This document shows positions 20,675 through 28,335 of a stretch of DNA of 64,000 nucleotides, piece after piece. A program made the translations under genes and the position numbers. The first letter of the stretch is position 1, and every line of letters starts with the position of its first letter. Where the stretch lies: positions 106,446 to 170,445 of the forward strand of contig NZ_KB850117.1 of NCBI RefSeq assembly GCF_000369625.1. Direction: 5' to 3'. The notes below the pieces were generated by a model that was not told the DNA's origin, ran no database searches, and saw only the letters and a program-made list of their open reading frames with translations. This stretch comes from Acinetobacter variabilis (lineage in GTDB: Bacteria > Pseudomonadota > Gammaproteobacteria > Pseudomonadales > Moraxellaceae).

Positions 20675-20704
20675 CCCGTATATCTTCACCAAAAGATATA
20701 CGGG
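20675..20704. other. perfect 12-bp hairpin
   Basis: CCCGTATATCTT pairs with AAGATATACGGG around a 6-nt loop. No T-run follows on either strand, so it is not a standard terminator. It lies 14 bp before the ATG of the 46-codon frame at 20718 and could be a leader structure, operator or border. Confidence 0.5.
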
Positions 20705-20717
20705 CTTAAAAAAACCT

Positions 20718-20858
20718 ATGAAACTACGAAGTAGAGTCACACCGAATGGTGTGCTAATCTTGGTTAAACACTTGGACGGCCGGAATCCTGACCTAGCTCA
20801 CCGATTTGCGGAACGACGAACTTTTAAAATTACAAAACGTAAAGTAAGCCAGGATTGA
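20718..20858 (+). CDS. candidate 46-residue basic miniprotein
   Basis: Reads MKLRSRVTPNGVLILVKHLD then GRNPDLAHRFAERRTFKI and a lysine-rich tail TKRKVSQD. The composition is protein-like and strongly basic, unlike the AT-rich surroundings. No ribosome-binding site is obvious. The same stretch also holds small DNA dyads (CACACC/GGTGTG at 20738-20753; AATCCTG/CAGGATT enclosing ~60 nt), so a structured RNA is an alternative. Family not recognised. Confidence 0.35.
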   Translation: MKLRSRVTPNGVLILVKHLDGRNPDLAHRFAERRTFKITKRKVSQD

Positions 20859-20956
20859 AGCTAACTGGGACTTGTATTCAAATTTCATATAAGAGATTTT
20901 ATGTTAAATAATGGTTTTTATATGATCTAGTATTTCTAAATATAAGTGCAATTTTA

Positions 20957-21091
20957 CTAAGGTTGCTTAGATGCTATGGAATCTAAATATCTAAATTGTT
21001 CATCCCCCTTTACTTCATTTTCATGTTTAATCACCGCTATTAGTAAAACTATGGTCATAGCCCCAGCTAGATAGGTGATCTTTTTTCTCAT
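20957..21091 (-). CDS. candidate 44-residue single-pass membrane protein
   Basis: Minus strand reads MRKKITYLAGAMTIVLLIAV then IKHENEVKGDEQFRYLDSIASKQP. It is a K/R-rich start followed by one hydrophobic helix and a charged tail, either a small inner-membrane protein or a signal anchor. AAGGA lies 5 bp upstream of the ATG, a good ribosome-binding site. Unknown family. Confidence 0.45.
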   Translation of the reverse strand: MRKKITYLAGAMTIVLLIAVIKHENEVKGDEQFRYLDSIASKQP

Positions 21092-21308
21092 GATTTCCTT
21101 GTAGTGAAATTCTTTTTGCTTATTTTATATAAATTATATAAATAATAAAATTGTTATATATACCAATCTGTTAGGCAAATTAGTCCTATTCCAAATAACC
21201 AAAAAAAGCCGATATCTTTGTAAGCTCTAACCCACAAAAATTGAGGGATAGTTTTCGAAATAGAGTCTTTGATAAAATAGTAAGAATCAATAAATACCTA
21301 CTTTTTAA

Positions 21309-22127
21309 GGCACTGTTGCAAATAACCACGAATGGTAAGCTGAAGACTGTTTTAGCTAAAGGTGCAGCATATGAATCCTTTCCATGGTCGGCATTTTCAG
21401 GGCGAAATCATTCTTTGGGCTGTGCGCTGGTATTGTAAATATGGCATTAGCTATCGTGAACTGCAGGAAATGCTGGCCGAACGGGGTGTGAATGTTGATC
21501 ACACGACTATTTACCGTTGGGTTCAACGTTATGCTCCTGAAATAGAAAAACGTTTACGCTGGTATTGGCGTAATCCTACAGATCTGAGCTCGTGGCATAT
21601 TGATGAAACCTATGTAAAAGTGAATGGACGATGGTCTTATCTGTATCGTGCAGTCGATCAACGTGGCGATACCATTGATTTTTATCTTTCTTCTAGACGT
21701 AATACCAAATCAGCATATTGTTTTCTTGGAAAAATTTTAAATAATGTGAAGAAGTGGCAAATTCCACAAGTGATCAACACGGATAAAGCACCCACATATG
21801 GACGTGCTTTATCACGGTTAAAACGGGAAGGTAAATGTCCACCAGACCTTGAGCACAGGCAGATTAAGTATAAAAATAACGTGATTGAATGTGATCATGG
21901 CAAGCTAAAGCGGATCATCAGGGCCACATTAGGATTCAAATCTATGAAGACGGCTTATGCCACAATTAAAGGTATTGAAGTCATGCGTGCACTACGTAAA
22001 GGACAAGCATCGTCATTTTATTATGGTCAGCCTCAGGGTGAAGTGTGTCTAATCAACAGGGTTTTCGGTCTCTAAGTACTTTTTAAAGGAAACATCATCG
22101 ACTCAAATCTCTATTTGCAACAGTGCC
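21309..22127 (+). mobile_element. IS6-family insertion sequence, IS1006/IS1007/IS1008 type
   Basis: 819 bp with 14-bp terminal inverted repeats GGCACTGTTGCAAA / TTTGCAACAGTGCC, matching this group in size. The 8-bp flanks (CTTTTTAA left, GATCATTG right) differ, so there is no target duplication. This fits cointegrate resolution or an IS6-mediated deletion that removed the start of the arsenite pump on the right. Confidence 0.92.
21371..22075 (+). CDS. IS6-family transposase (DDE)
   Basis: 234 residues from ATG 21371 (MNPFHGRHFQGEIILWAVRW); a GTG nine bases earlier is possible. Helix-turn-helix YGISYRELQEMLAERGVNVD, catalytic region WHIDETYVKVNGRWSYLYRA, INTDKAPTYGRAL and a glutamate in NNVIECDHGKLKR. 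Intact and of normal length. IS6 elements move by replicative cointegrate formation and often drive plasmid rearrangements. Confidence 0.95.
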   Translation: MNPFHGRHFQGEIILWAVRWYCKYGISYRELQEMLAERGVNVDHTTIYRWVQRYAPEIEKRLRWYWRNPTDLSSWHIDETYVKVNGRWSYLYRAVDQRGDTIDFYLSSRRNTKSAYCFLGKILNNVKKWQIPQVINTDKAPTYGRALSRLKREGKCPPDLEHRQIKYKNNVIECDHGKLKRIIRATLGFKSMKTAYATIKGIEVMRALRKGQASSFYYGQPQGEVCLINRVFGL

Positions 22128-22905
22128 GATCATTGCACCTTGTTTAATGTTTGCTTTGGCAATCATTTTTCTGCACACCTATCCTGAATATATGACTGGC
22201 CTAATTCTCATAGGCTTAGCTCGATGTATTGCGATGGTCCTCGTCTGGAATGGTCTGGCATGTGGGGATAATCAATATGTTGCTGCCTTGGTTGCGTTTA
22301 ACAGTATCTTCCAGATCTTGTTCTTTAGTACTTATGCTTGGTTGTTCTTGACCTTCTTACCGCCATTCTTTGGGGTAGAAGCACAAATCATTGATGTAAG
22401 TTTTTGGACCATTACCCATGCTGTTCTGGTTTATCTAGGTATTCCATTCTTACTTGGTTTTTTAACCCGGCTGATTTTAGTCAAACAGAAAGGTTTGGAT
22501 TGGTATCAAACTAAGTTTATTCCAAAGATTAGCCCAATCAGCCTTATTGCGCTTTTATTCACGATTGTAGCCATGTTCAGTCTTAAAGGTAATGAAGTGA
22601 TTAGCCTTCCTCTAGACGTGCTTAGAATCGCTATTCCTTTATCGATCTATTTTGTTGCAATGTTCTTCATCAGCTTCTTTATGAGTAAGTGGATGGGTAA
22701 CGATTACCCTAAAACGACTGCTATTTCCTTTACAGCGGCAGGCAACAATTTTGAATTAGCACTGGCTGTGGCGATTGCCACTTTTGGATTAGCTTCACCT
22801 GTAGCTTTCACAACAGTGATTGGACCGCTTGTTGAAGTGCCTGTATTGATTGCCTTAGTCACGGTTTCGCTATGGCTTAGAAAAAAAGTTTTTAAAGAAG
22901 TATGA
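22128..22905 (+). pseudogene. arsenite efflux transporter Acr3 family, N-terminally truncated by the IS6 element
   Basis: About 259 residues of an Acr3/ArsB-type As(III) permease remain: [39 protein letters not shown], then the helix pair with [21 protein letters not shown] carrying the conserved N-N-E segment, and [15 protein letters not shown] near the end. Roughly the first third of a normal ~345-residue protein is missing. A GTG inside the IS terminus (22123) could start translation but the product would lack several helices. No arsR or arsC is seen nearby. Confidence 0.85.
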
Positions 22906-22931
22906 ATCAAAAGAGTATTTAGTTTTCCTAA

Positions 22932-22959
22932 AATTAACATAATACACCTTATGCGAAGT
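22932..22959. other. XerC/XerD recombination site (pdif), orientation D-C
   Basis: XerD-like half AATTAACATAA, 6-bp spacer TACACC, XerC-like half TTATGCGAAGT. This is the dif-like layout of Acinetobacter plasmid pdif sites, which border movable modules. The 24285 site is in opposite orientation; the two enclose the IS4 element. Confidence 0.85.
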
Positions 22960-22965
22960 CAAGAA

Positions 22966-24262
22966 TGGGAGCCTTAAGCTCACTGCTGTCCCATAGTTTG
23001 CTTTAAATAAAAAACCTGAGTCCTAACAGTTAAAATATGAGTGCAAACAAACACTTTAACGACCAGGATTCAGGTTTTGTCACATCAGAATACCGTATTT
23101 CATGAGCTAATTAAACCTGTTGTGCGACAGGATTTTGAACAACTTGCTAAAGTACACCATGTTGGACAGAAATTTAGAGCGGCTTCCCGGTGGGATCAGT
23201 TTATTGCCATATTGATGTCTCAATTCTCTTGTAGGCAAAGTCTGAGAGATATTCAATCCAATTTGGAGTGCCAACGGGAAAAGCTAAGTCATCTCGGAGC
23301 AAAGTCTATTCCCCGAAGCACGCTGGCACGAATCAATGAGCAGCAGCCTGCTGCCTTGTATCAACAGCTATTTTACAAGTTGCTTAAATACTATGAACAC
23401 TCAAAAGTAGCTCATAAATTTCGCTTTAAGAATCCCTTGTATTCCTTGGATGCCAGTCATATTGACCTGTCGCTTTCCTTATGTGAATGGGCCAAAGTTC
23501 ACGATTCAAAAGCCAGCATGAAACTCAGTATAGGATTGAATCACAGCAATGATATTCCTGAGTTTGTTGCAGTTGAAAATGGCAAAGAAAATGACATGGT
23601 ACAAGGCCGCAAATTCCAGTTTCCTGCTGGCAGCATTGTAGTTTTTGATAAAGGCTATGTCGATGACCAATGGTATGCAAATCTGACTGCTCAAAACATT
23701 GGATTTGTCACACGTTTTAGGCCTAAATCTGTGTATCAGGTGATCCAGCAACATCCAGTGCTTGAATCCAAAGGTATTCTAAAAGATGAAACCATTCAGC
23801 TGAATAGCGCACATGCCCTAAAAAGAAAAGCCCCAGTGTTAAGAAGAATTGAATATAGAGATCAGCAAAGTGGCAAGCACTTTAGCTTTCTCAGCAATAA
23901 CTTTCATTTAGCCGCCTCCACCATTGCGGCGATTTATAAAGATCGTTGGAAAGTTGAGCTGTTCTTTAAGGCGATTAAGCAGAATCTCAAATTAAAAGCG
24001 TTTCTAGGCCGCAGCAGGAACGCAATTCAGACACAAATCTGGATTGCGATGATCGCCTATTTATTGGTGAGTTTCGCTCAACATTTAGGAAAAACAGGTT
24101 GGACAGTTCAACGTTTACTCAGAATAATTCAAGTGAATTTGTTTGAAAGAAGAACTTTAAAAGCTTTATTTTCACCCGATAAAATACCTATAAAACAAGA
24201 GGAAGCTCAAATGAGCTTCCTCTTGTGAAAAATTGTGGGACAGCAATGGCCTTAAGCTCCCA
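22966..24262 (+). mobile_element. IS4-family insertion sequence
   Basis: Inverted ends TGGGAGC...CTGTCCCA on the left and the complement ending GCTCCCA on the right, with small differences between the arms, ~1297 bp. The inner 8-mer CTGTCCCA/TGGGACAG is perfect. No clear target duplication. It fills almost the whole interval between two pdif sites. Confidence 0.7.
23041..24228 (+). CDS. IS4-family transposase
   Basis: 395 residues from GTG 23041. N-terminal DUF4372-like segment (FRAASRWDQFIAILMSQFSC), first aspartate in LYSLDASHIDLSLSLCEWAK, second in GSIVVFDKGYVDDQWYA, and the Y-(2)-R-(3)-E-(6)-K signature as IYKDRWKVELFFKAIKQNLK. Complete and without internal stops. A hairpin of GAGGAAGCTC/GAGCTTCCTC overlaps its last codons and may end transcription. 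Confidence 0.92.
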   Translation: MQTNTLTTRIQVLSHQNTVFHELIKPVVRQDFEQLAKVHHVGQKFRAASRWDQFIAILMSQFSCRQSLRDIQSNLECQREKLSHLGAKSIPRSTLARINEQQPAALYQQLFYKLLKYYEHSKVAHKFRFKNPLYSLDASHIDLSLSLCEWAKVHDSKASMKLSIGLNHSNDIPEFVAVENGKENDMVQGRKFQFPAGSIVVFDKGYVDDQWYANLTAQNIGFVTRFRPKSVYQVIQQHPVLESKGILKDETIQLNSAHALKRKAPVLRRIEYRDQQSGKHFSFLSNNFHLAASTIAAIYKDRWKVELFFKAIKQNLKLKAFLGRSRNAIQTQIWIAMIAYLLVSFAQHLGKTGWTVQRLLRIIQVNLFERRTLKALFSPDKIPIKQEEAQMSFLL

Positions 24263-24284
24263 TTTTTACTGTATTTTTTTGAAA

Positions 24285-24312
24285 ATTTCGTATAACGCCC
24301 ATTATGTTAAAT
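24285..24312. other. XerC/XerD recombination site (pdif), orientation C-D
   Basis: XerC-like half ATTTCGTATAA, spacer CGCCCA, XerD-like half TTATGTTAAAT. Borders the MerR/HAD/SRPBCC module on its left; its partner on the right is the D-C site at 26871. Confidence 0.88.
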
Positions 24313-24413
24313 GGATACGAAATTTTTGGAATATAAAAAATTCTACTACCTAAATAAATAAAACATTAGAAATGTAAATTATTTGCCATAAATATTTTTT
24401 ATAGCTTAGATAC

Positions 24414-24444
24414 TTGACCCTAACGTAACGTTAGCCTCTAGCAT
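24414..24444 (+). promoter_or_regulatory. MerR-type promoter with 19-bp spacer and central dyad
   Basis: -35 TTGACC (24414) and -10 TAGCAT (24439) are separated by 19 bp. The spacer contains the dyad CTAACGT-A-ACGTTAG. Overlong spacers with an internal operator are the hallmark of MerR-activated promoters. It lies 32 bp upstream of the MerR gene, suggesting autoregulation. Confidence 0.7.
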
Positions 24445-24476
24445 AAGACACGCCTAAGTAATAAAGGAGTCAAAAG

Positions 24477-25505
24477 ATGTTCTTACAAGTCGGTGAACTG
24501 GCTAAGCGGACAGGGTTAACTATTCGCACTCTTCATCACTATGACGATATCGGTTTACTTCAGCCTTCGGCCCGCTCCGATGCCGGTTACCGACTTTACA
24601 GTCGCCAAGATATTACTCGCTTATACCAAATTCAGGCATTGCGAGGGCTTGGAATGACATTGGCAGAAATTGGCGCGGTTCTTAATAGTCCAAACCTGGC
24701 ACTCGCCCCATTAATTGATCGGCAGATTCAGGCAATCGATCAGATGATCATTAAGCAGAATCAACTGCGCTATCGTTTGAGCAGTCTCAAAAATCAACTG
24801 ATGAATGGTGAAGAGCTGGAATTGGAAAATTGGCTAAAAACATTGGAGCTTATGTCTATGTACGAACAATATTTTACAAAAGAGGAACTTGCAGATCTGA
24901 CTTTTTTACAGGCAGATAGTAAACAACAAAAAGAGTGGGAAGCACTTGTCATCGAAGCTAATACACTCTTTAAGGCCGGAGAATCTTCTAGTAGTGAAGC
25001 TGCCCAAAACCTGGCTTCACGTTGGATGCTGACCCTTGAACAGAATACGGCTGCTAATCCTGAATGGTTGGCTAAATTGAATAGCATGCATTCAGCTGAA
25101 TCGGCATTTCAGGAAAAATTGGGTGTGCGTCCGGAAGTGGTTGAGTTTCTACTTGAAGCATTTGCCGAGAGCAAGCTGAACGTGTTCGCACGTTATTTAT
25201 CCGAGCAGGAATTTGCTTTTATGAAGCAAAATTATGTACGTGAGATGAAAAATTGGCCCCAGTTATTGATTGCATTGGAGAAGGCCATTCGTGCTGGGAT
25301 TGAACCTGACAGTGAACAAGCAAAGTGTTTAGCACAGCAATGGCTCTCCATGTTACAGGGTTACGCAGGCAAAAATCCGGCGACACATGCGAAGATTCGC
25401 AATGCCATGCAAAATGAACCAAGTCTTGCCGAGGGAACCTGGCTCAAACCTACCACTTTGCAATTTTTAGAAAAAGCAGTAGCAGCTTTAATGCGTTGTG
25501 CTTAG
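24477..25505 (+). CDS. MerR-family regulator with duplicated TipAS-like drug-sensing domain
   Basis: 342 residues. Winged helix-turn-helix at 1-75 (VGELAKRTGLTIRTLHHYDD, GYRLYSRQDITRLYQIQAL), then a dimerisation coiled coil (~75-120). The C-terminal half holds two related ~85-residue repeats, each with W-x6-10-A, Q-(N/C)LA-(S/Q)-(R/Q)-W and F-L-E-A, resembling the TipAS antibiotic-binding fold. Most TipA-like proteins carry one copy. No efflux pump lies beside it, so the target may be only itself or elsewhere. AAAGGAG precedes the ATG. Confidence 0.82.
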   Translation: MFLQVGELAKRTGLTIRTLHHYDDIGLLQPSARSDAGYRLYSRQDITRLYQIQALRGLGMTLAEIGAVLNSPNLALAPLIDRQIQAIDQMIIKQNQLRYRLSSLKNQLMNGEELELENWLKTLELMSMYEQYFTKEELADLTFLQADSKQQKEWEALVIEANTLFKAGESSSSEAAQNLASRWMLTLEQNTAANPEWLAKLNSMHSAESAFQEKLGVRPEVVEFLLEAFAESKLNVFARYLSEQEFAFMKQNYVREMKNWPQLLIALEKAIRAGIEPDSEQAKCLAQQWLSMLQGYAGKNPATHAKIRNAMQNEPSLAEGTWLKPTTLQFLEKAVAALMRCA

Positions 25506-25614
25506 TACATGCTTACCTCTACTCAAATAATCAAAGTAATGTGGCTATTCCATAATATGGGGTAGTCATTAAGTTTATGATTTCAAAATATTTTATATAG
25601 AGAAAGTAGAGTAA

Positions 25615-26274
25615 ATGGTATTAACACAAACTTATTCAACTACAGCATATAAGTTGGTTATTTTCGATTTTGATGGAACCTTAGCAGATTCCTTTCCTTT
25701 CTTTGTTTCAACTATAAATCATCTAGCTGACATGCATTCTTTCAAGAAGATTTATTTAGATGAGGTTGAATCTTTTAGGGAAATATCTTCCCGAGAGATA
25801 ATGAAAAATCTTGGGATACCAGTATGGAAACTACCTGCGATTACTCAGAGTTTTATAAAACTTATGAAGGTAAATTCTTCAAAGATTCCTCTATTTGATC
25901 ATACAGATGAAATGCTTGCACACCTTAATGAACATGGAATTACAGTGGGATTAGTTTCTTCAAATGGATACGAAAATGTGACCAGTGTTCTTGGTTCAAG
26001 CTGTCGATACTTTAGTTACTTTGAATGCGGTGCATCTTTTTTTGGAAAAGCATCTAGGTTAAAGCAGCTTTAAAAAAAAGCAGACTTTAAACCCTCAGAA
26101 ACTATCTATATTGGTGATCAGATTACCGATTATGAAGCAGCTAGATCGGTAGGAATTGCTTTCGGTGCAGTTTTATGGGGTTACAGTACAGAAAAACTTT
26201 TAAAGAAACTGTCACCTGATGAGACATTTGAAAATGTGTCTGCCATAAAGAGGATTACTGTCAGCAAAAAATAA
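25615..26274 (+). pseudogene. HAD-superfamily phosphatase split by an in-frame stop
   Basis: Phosphoglycolate-phosphatase-like protein of 219 codons interrupted by TAA at 26071-26073, in a poly-A context. Before it: motif I FDFDGTLADSF with the catalytic Asp pair, motif II LVSSNG. After it, in the same frame: motif IV TIYIGDQITDYEAARSVG. Because the frame continues unchanged, one nonsense change explains the break. The upstream 152-residue product lacks motif IV and should be inactive. Confidence 0.8.
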
Positions 26275-26332
26275 CCCTACTAAATTATGCTTATAAGCAG
26301 AGAATCGCCATTCTAGATACCAGAGGTAAATT

Positions 26333-26773
26333 ATGCTTTCTTTAAAGCTAACTACACATATTGATATTAATGCGACACCGGAACAAGTTTGGCAGGTACT
26401 GACTGACTTTAAATCGTATGAGAGTTGGAATCCCTTTAACCGTAAAGTTGAAGGAAAGTTAAACATAGGTGAAAAACTAAAGATTAGGATTCATCCAACT
26501 AAGAAAAAAGCAATGGAATTTAAGCCTACACTATTGGAAGTTAAAAATGCTCAGTCTTTAAGTTGGCTAGGTCACTTTCTAATACCTGGTCTTTTAGATG
26601 GTAATCATCGTTTTGAAATTTACTCTCAAGAGAATGGAAAAACCCATCTCGTACACTCTGAAAGATTTAGTGGTGTGCTTGTACCTATAATGCATAAAAA
26701 CTTGACACATATAACGAAAGATTTTGAATATATGAATCAATCTCTAAAATTATTTGTAGAATCAAAAAATTAG
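26333..26773 (+). CDS. SRPBCC-domain protein (START/polyketide-cyclase-like fold)
   Basis: 146 residues. The start HIDINATPEQVWQVLTDFKS followed by WNPFNR is the typical SRPBCC N-terminus, and the end has the long C-terminal helix (HITKDFEYMNQSLKLFVE). This fold binds hydrophobic ligands; no ligand can be read. It follows the broken HAD gene inside the same pdif module. Intact. Confidence 0.8.
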   Translation: MLSLKLTTHIDINATPEQVWQVLTDFKSYESWNPFNRKVEGKLNIGEKLKIRIHPTKKKAMEFKPTLLEVKNAQSLSWLGHFLIPGLLDGNHRFEIYSQENGKTHLVHSERFSGVLVPIMHKNLTHITKDFEYMNQSLKLFVESKN

Positions 26774-26870
26774 ATCCGAAATTATATGGCAATCAGTTTT
26801 TATCGTTATTAAAAACAGATACATGTAGGCACTTCACTTCTTGATTATTTCAGCTTTTTAATTCATCTAA

Positions 26871-26898
26871 AATTTACATAATACGGATTATACGAAGC
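26871..26898. other. XerC/XerD recombination site (pdif), orientation D-C
   Basis: XerD-like half AATTTACATAA, spacer TACGGA, XerC-like half TTATACGAAGC. Right border of the 24.3-26.9 kb module and left border of the one-gene module 26.9-27.3 kb. Confidence 0.82.
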
Positions 26899-26924
26899 CC
26901 TGACCCTAGATCAGGGCTTTATTT
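26895..26924 (+). terminator. hairpin terminator overlapping the pdif edge
   Basis: GCCCTGA/TCAGGGC stem with a 7-nt loop followed by TTTATTTAT on the plus strand. It may end transcription from the SRPBCC gene and also separates it from the opposing gene at 26934. Confidence 0.65.
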
Positions 26925-26933
26925 ATCTCTACC

Positions 26934-27275
26934 TTAGATTTCAATAAGTATTGATTCGCCTGTAGAACAGTCGCCATTACGCCATTGCCAGTTTTCAATT
27001 AACTTAATTTTCCCATTGGCTTGGATCTCAATCTCAGTATTACATTCACCTATACGTAATTCATTCATCTGATTGATGTGGTGGTACGCCATAGTGAAAG
27101 TTTTTTCAGAAGTCATGAAACCTAGTAAATGTCCATTGGTAATACTGCCACCAGAATAGGTAGCTTCTATACACTCACCTACTTGGTAATAATTAAAAAC
27201 AGTCTCGTGAGATACTTCTCCATTAGATGTATTTTTAGCATTTACAAATTTTTTATTATTTAGATTTAAGTTCAT
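26934..27275 (-). CDS. small hypothetical protein (often labelled 'n-acetylglutamate synthase')
   Basis: 113 residues beginning MNLNLNNKKFVNAKNTSNGE. Repeated G-x-I/L and beta-rich pattern with YSGGSITNGHLLGFM and WQWRNGDCSTGESILIEI. It matches a widespread small family whose database name 'n-acetylglutamate synthase' is almost certainly a propagated error, since no GNAT fold signature is visible. It is the only gene between two pdif sites. Function unknown. Confidence 0.65.
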   Translation of the reverse strand: MNLNLNNKKFVNAKNTSNGEVSHETVFNYYQVGECIEATYSGGSITNGHLLGFMTSEKTFTMAYHHINQMNELRIGECNTEIEIQANGKIKLIENWQWRNGDCSTGESILIEI

Positions 27276-27297
27276 TTCTACTCTTTAATTTCCCTAA

Positions 27298-27325
27298 AAT
27301 TAACATAATACACCTTATACGAAAT
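27298..27325. other. XerC/XerD recombination site (pdif), orientation D-C
   Basis: XerD-like half AATTAACATAA, spacer TACACC, XerC-like half TTATACGAAAT. The same spacer as the site at 22932. Same orientation as 26871, so the two could excise the 26.9-27.3 kb module as a circle, although their spacers differ. Confidence 0.85.
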
Positions 27326-27371
27326 GCGTTATAATTCCGCTTACAAATCAAAGCTGTAGTTCCTTTTTTGC

Positions 27372-27402
27372 CCAACCTCCCCAAGGTGGACTTTTTTTTA
27401 TG
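27372..27402 (+). terminator. possible Rho-independent terminator
   Basis: A short bulged stem (CCAACCT with AGGTGG) followed by a run of seven T. No gene reads into it from the left, so a small RNA or read-through transcript would be the user. Weak. Confidence 0.35.
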
Positions 27403-27474
27403 ATTTTTCACGTTCCACGCTTATTATTTAATCAAAGTTTCACGACTTTATTCATATGAGTTAAACAATCGTGG

Positions 27475-28041
27475 TTAATCATAGGGTCTAAAAAAACGGC
27501 TCCAAAAGCCTCTTTTCTCAGGCACTGGTTCAATGTGTTTAGGCACCAGAATGCGCTTATTTTCTTTTTGATCTGGAGTAGTCAATCCGTCATGTTTGTC
27601 GTTATCTACATTCAATGTAGGTTCTACTTGAGATAAACTAGATTGCACTGAAGATTGATCTGAAGTTGGTGTGGAATGAACCTGAGTTGGCCTCATTTCA
27701 ATTAGGGTAAGTAATGTATCAATACGAGAATTTGCTTTAGCTTCGCGATCTTCTGCTTTTTCTAACTGTTTCTTTAGAAAATCGATCTGATTCTTTAGTT
27801 CAATAACTGTATTGTCGGTGTATTCAGGTGTATTTATAGTTTGTGTTGGAGACGTATCAGTGTGTTTTGAGTGCTTTCCACTAAAAGGTTCACCATAAAC
27901 GCGGAGTAACTCAGAGAAGTCGATAGAGCCATCATGATCACGACTTAATACCCCATTTTTTATATCTTTATAAAGTGTAGCACGAGATTTTTTATACAGT
28001 GTAGCTGCATCACTAACACTGTATTTTGTACTTGTTTTCAT
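27475..28041 (-). CDS. plasmid replication DNA-binding protein
   Basis: 188 residues. Residues 1-45 form a helix-turn-helix (YSVSDAATLYKKSRATLYKD) like that of the second gene found downstream of Rep_3 initiators on small Acinetobacter plasmids. A low-complexity Thr/Ser stretch, a coiled coil (ELKNQIDFLKKQLEKAEDRE, ~78-105) and a basic, aromatic tail (KRGFWSRFFRPYD) follow. The corresponding initiator is absent here apart from a possible fragment at 28105, so this is a leftover of a second replicon. The dyad at 28070 just upstream may be its operator. Confidence 0.75.
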   Translation of the reverse strand: MKTSTKYSVSDAATLYKKSRATLYKDIKNGVLSRDHDGSIDFSELLRVYGEPFSGKHSKHTDTSPTQTINTPEYTDNTVIELKNQIDFLKKQLEKAEDREAKANSRIDTLLTLIEMRPTQVHSTPTSDQSSVQSSLSQVEPTLNVDNDKHDGLTTPDQKENKRILVPKHIEPVPEKRGFWSRFFRPYD

Positions 28042-28069
28042 GGTGTATTACTGTGTATTTACGATACGT

Positions 28070-28100
28070 ATTGGAGAATACAATAAGTGTATTCTCCAAT
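28070..28100. promoter_or_regulatory. 13-bp inverted repeat upstream of the replication DNA-binding gene
   Basis: ATTGGAGAATACA and TGTATTCTCCAAT flank a 5-bp ATAAG: a perfect 13-bp dyad 28 bp before the start of the DNA-binding protein gene. It could be an operator for that protein or a terminator for the upstream fragment. Confidence 0.55.
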
Positions 28101-28104
28101 ACAC

Positions 28105-28293
28105 TCAAGGTTTGAAGCCTAAGTTTCTTAGATTTGGTAAAAATTGCTTTTGTTGTATTGGATCTCTGAGCATTTCTTTGATTTTGACAGCGAGAGATTC
28201 ATAACTTTCACCTCCTACAGCTAAATTAGAAAATTCAGGTAATCGAGACAGCTGGTTACCAAACATGTAAGCTTGCTGTAAAATTTTTATCAA
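28105..28293 (-). pseudogene. C-terminal fragment, possibly of a Rep initiator
   Basis: About 62 codons (LSRLPEFSNLAVGGESYESL, IKEMLRDPIQQKQFLPNLRN, LGFKP) open from a stop 24 bp upstream, with no normal start codon (TTG only). It sits immediately 5' of the replication DNA-binding gene on the same strand, where small Acinetobacter plasmids keep their initiator, and next to the IS at 28336. I read it as the last part of that initiator or of a related gene; identification is tentative. Confidence 0.4.
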
Positions 28294-28335
28294 GAGTTTT
28301 TTGTTATGAAAAAATTATAACTATTAATAAGAAAT

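Noticed and set aside
20675..20704. Hairpin as an intrinsic terminator
   Set aside because: No T-run follows on either strand.
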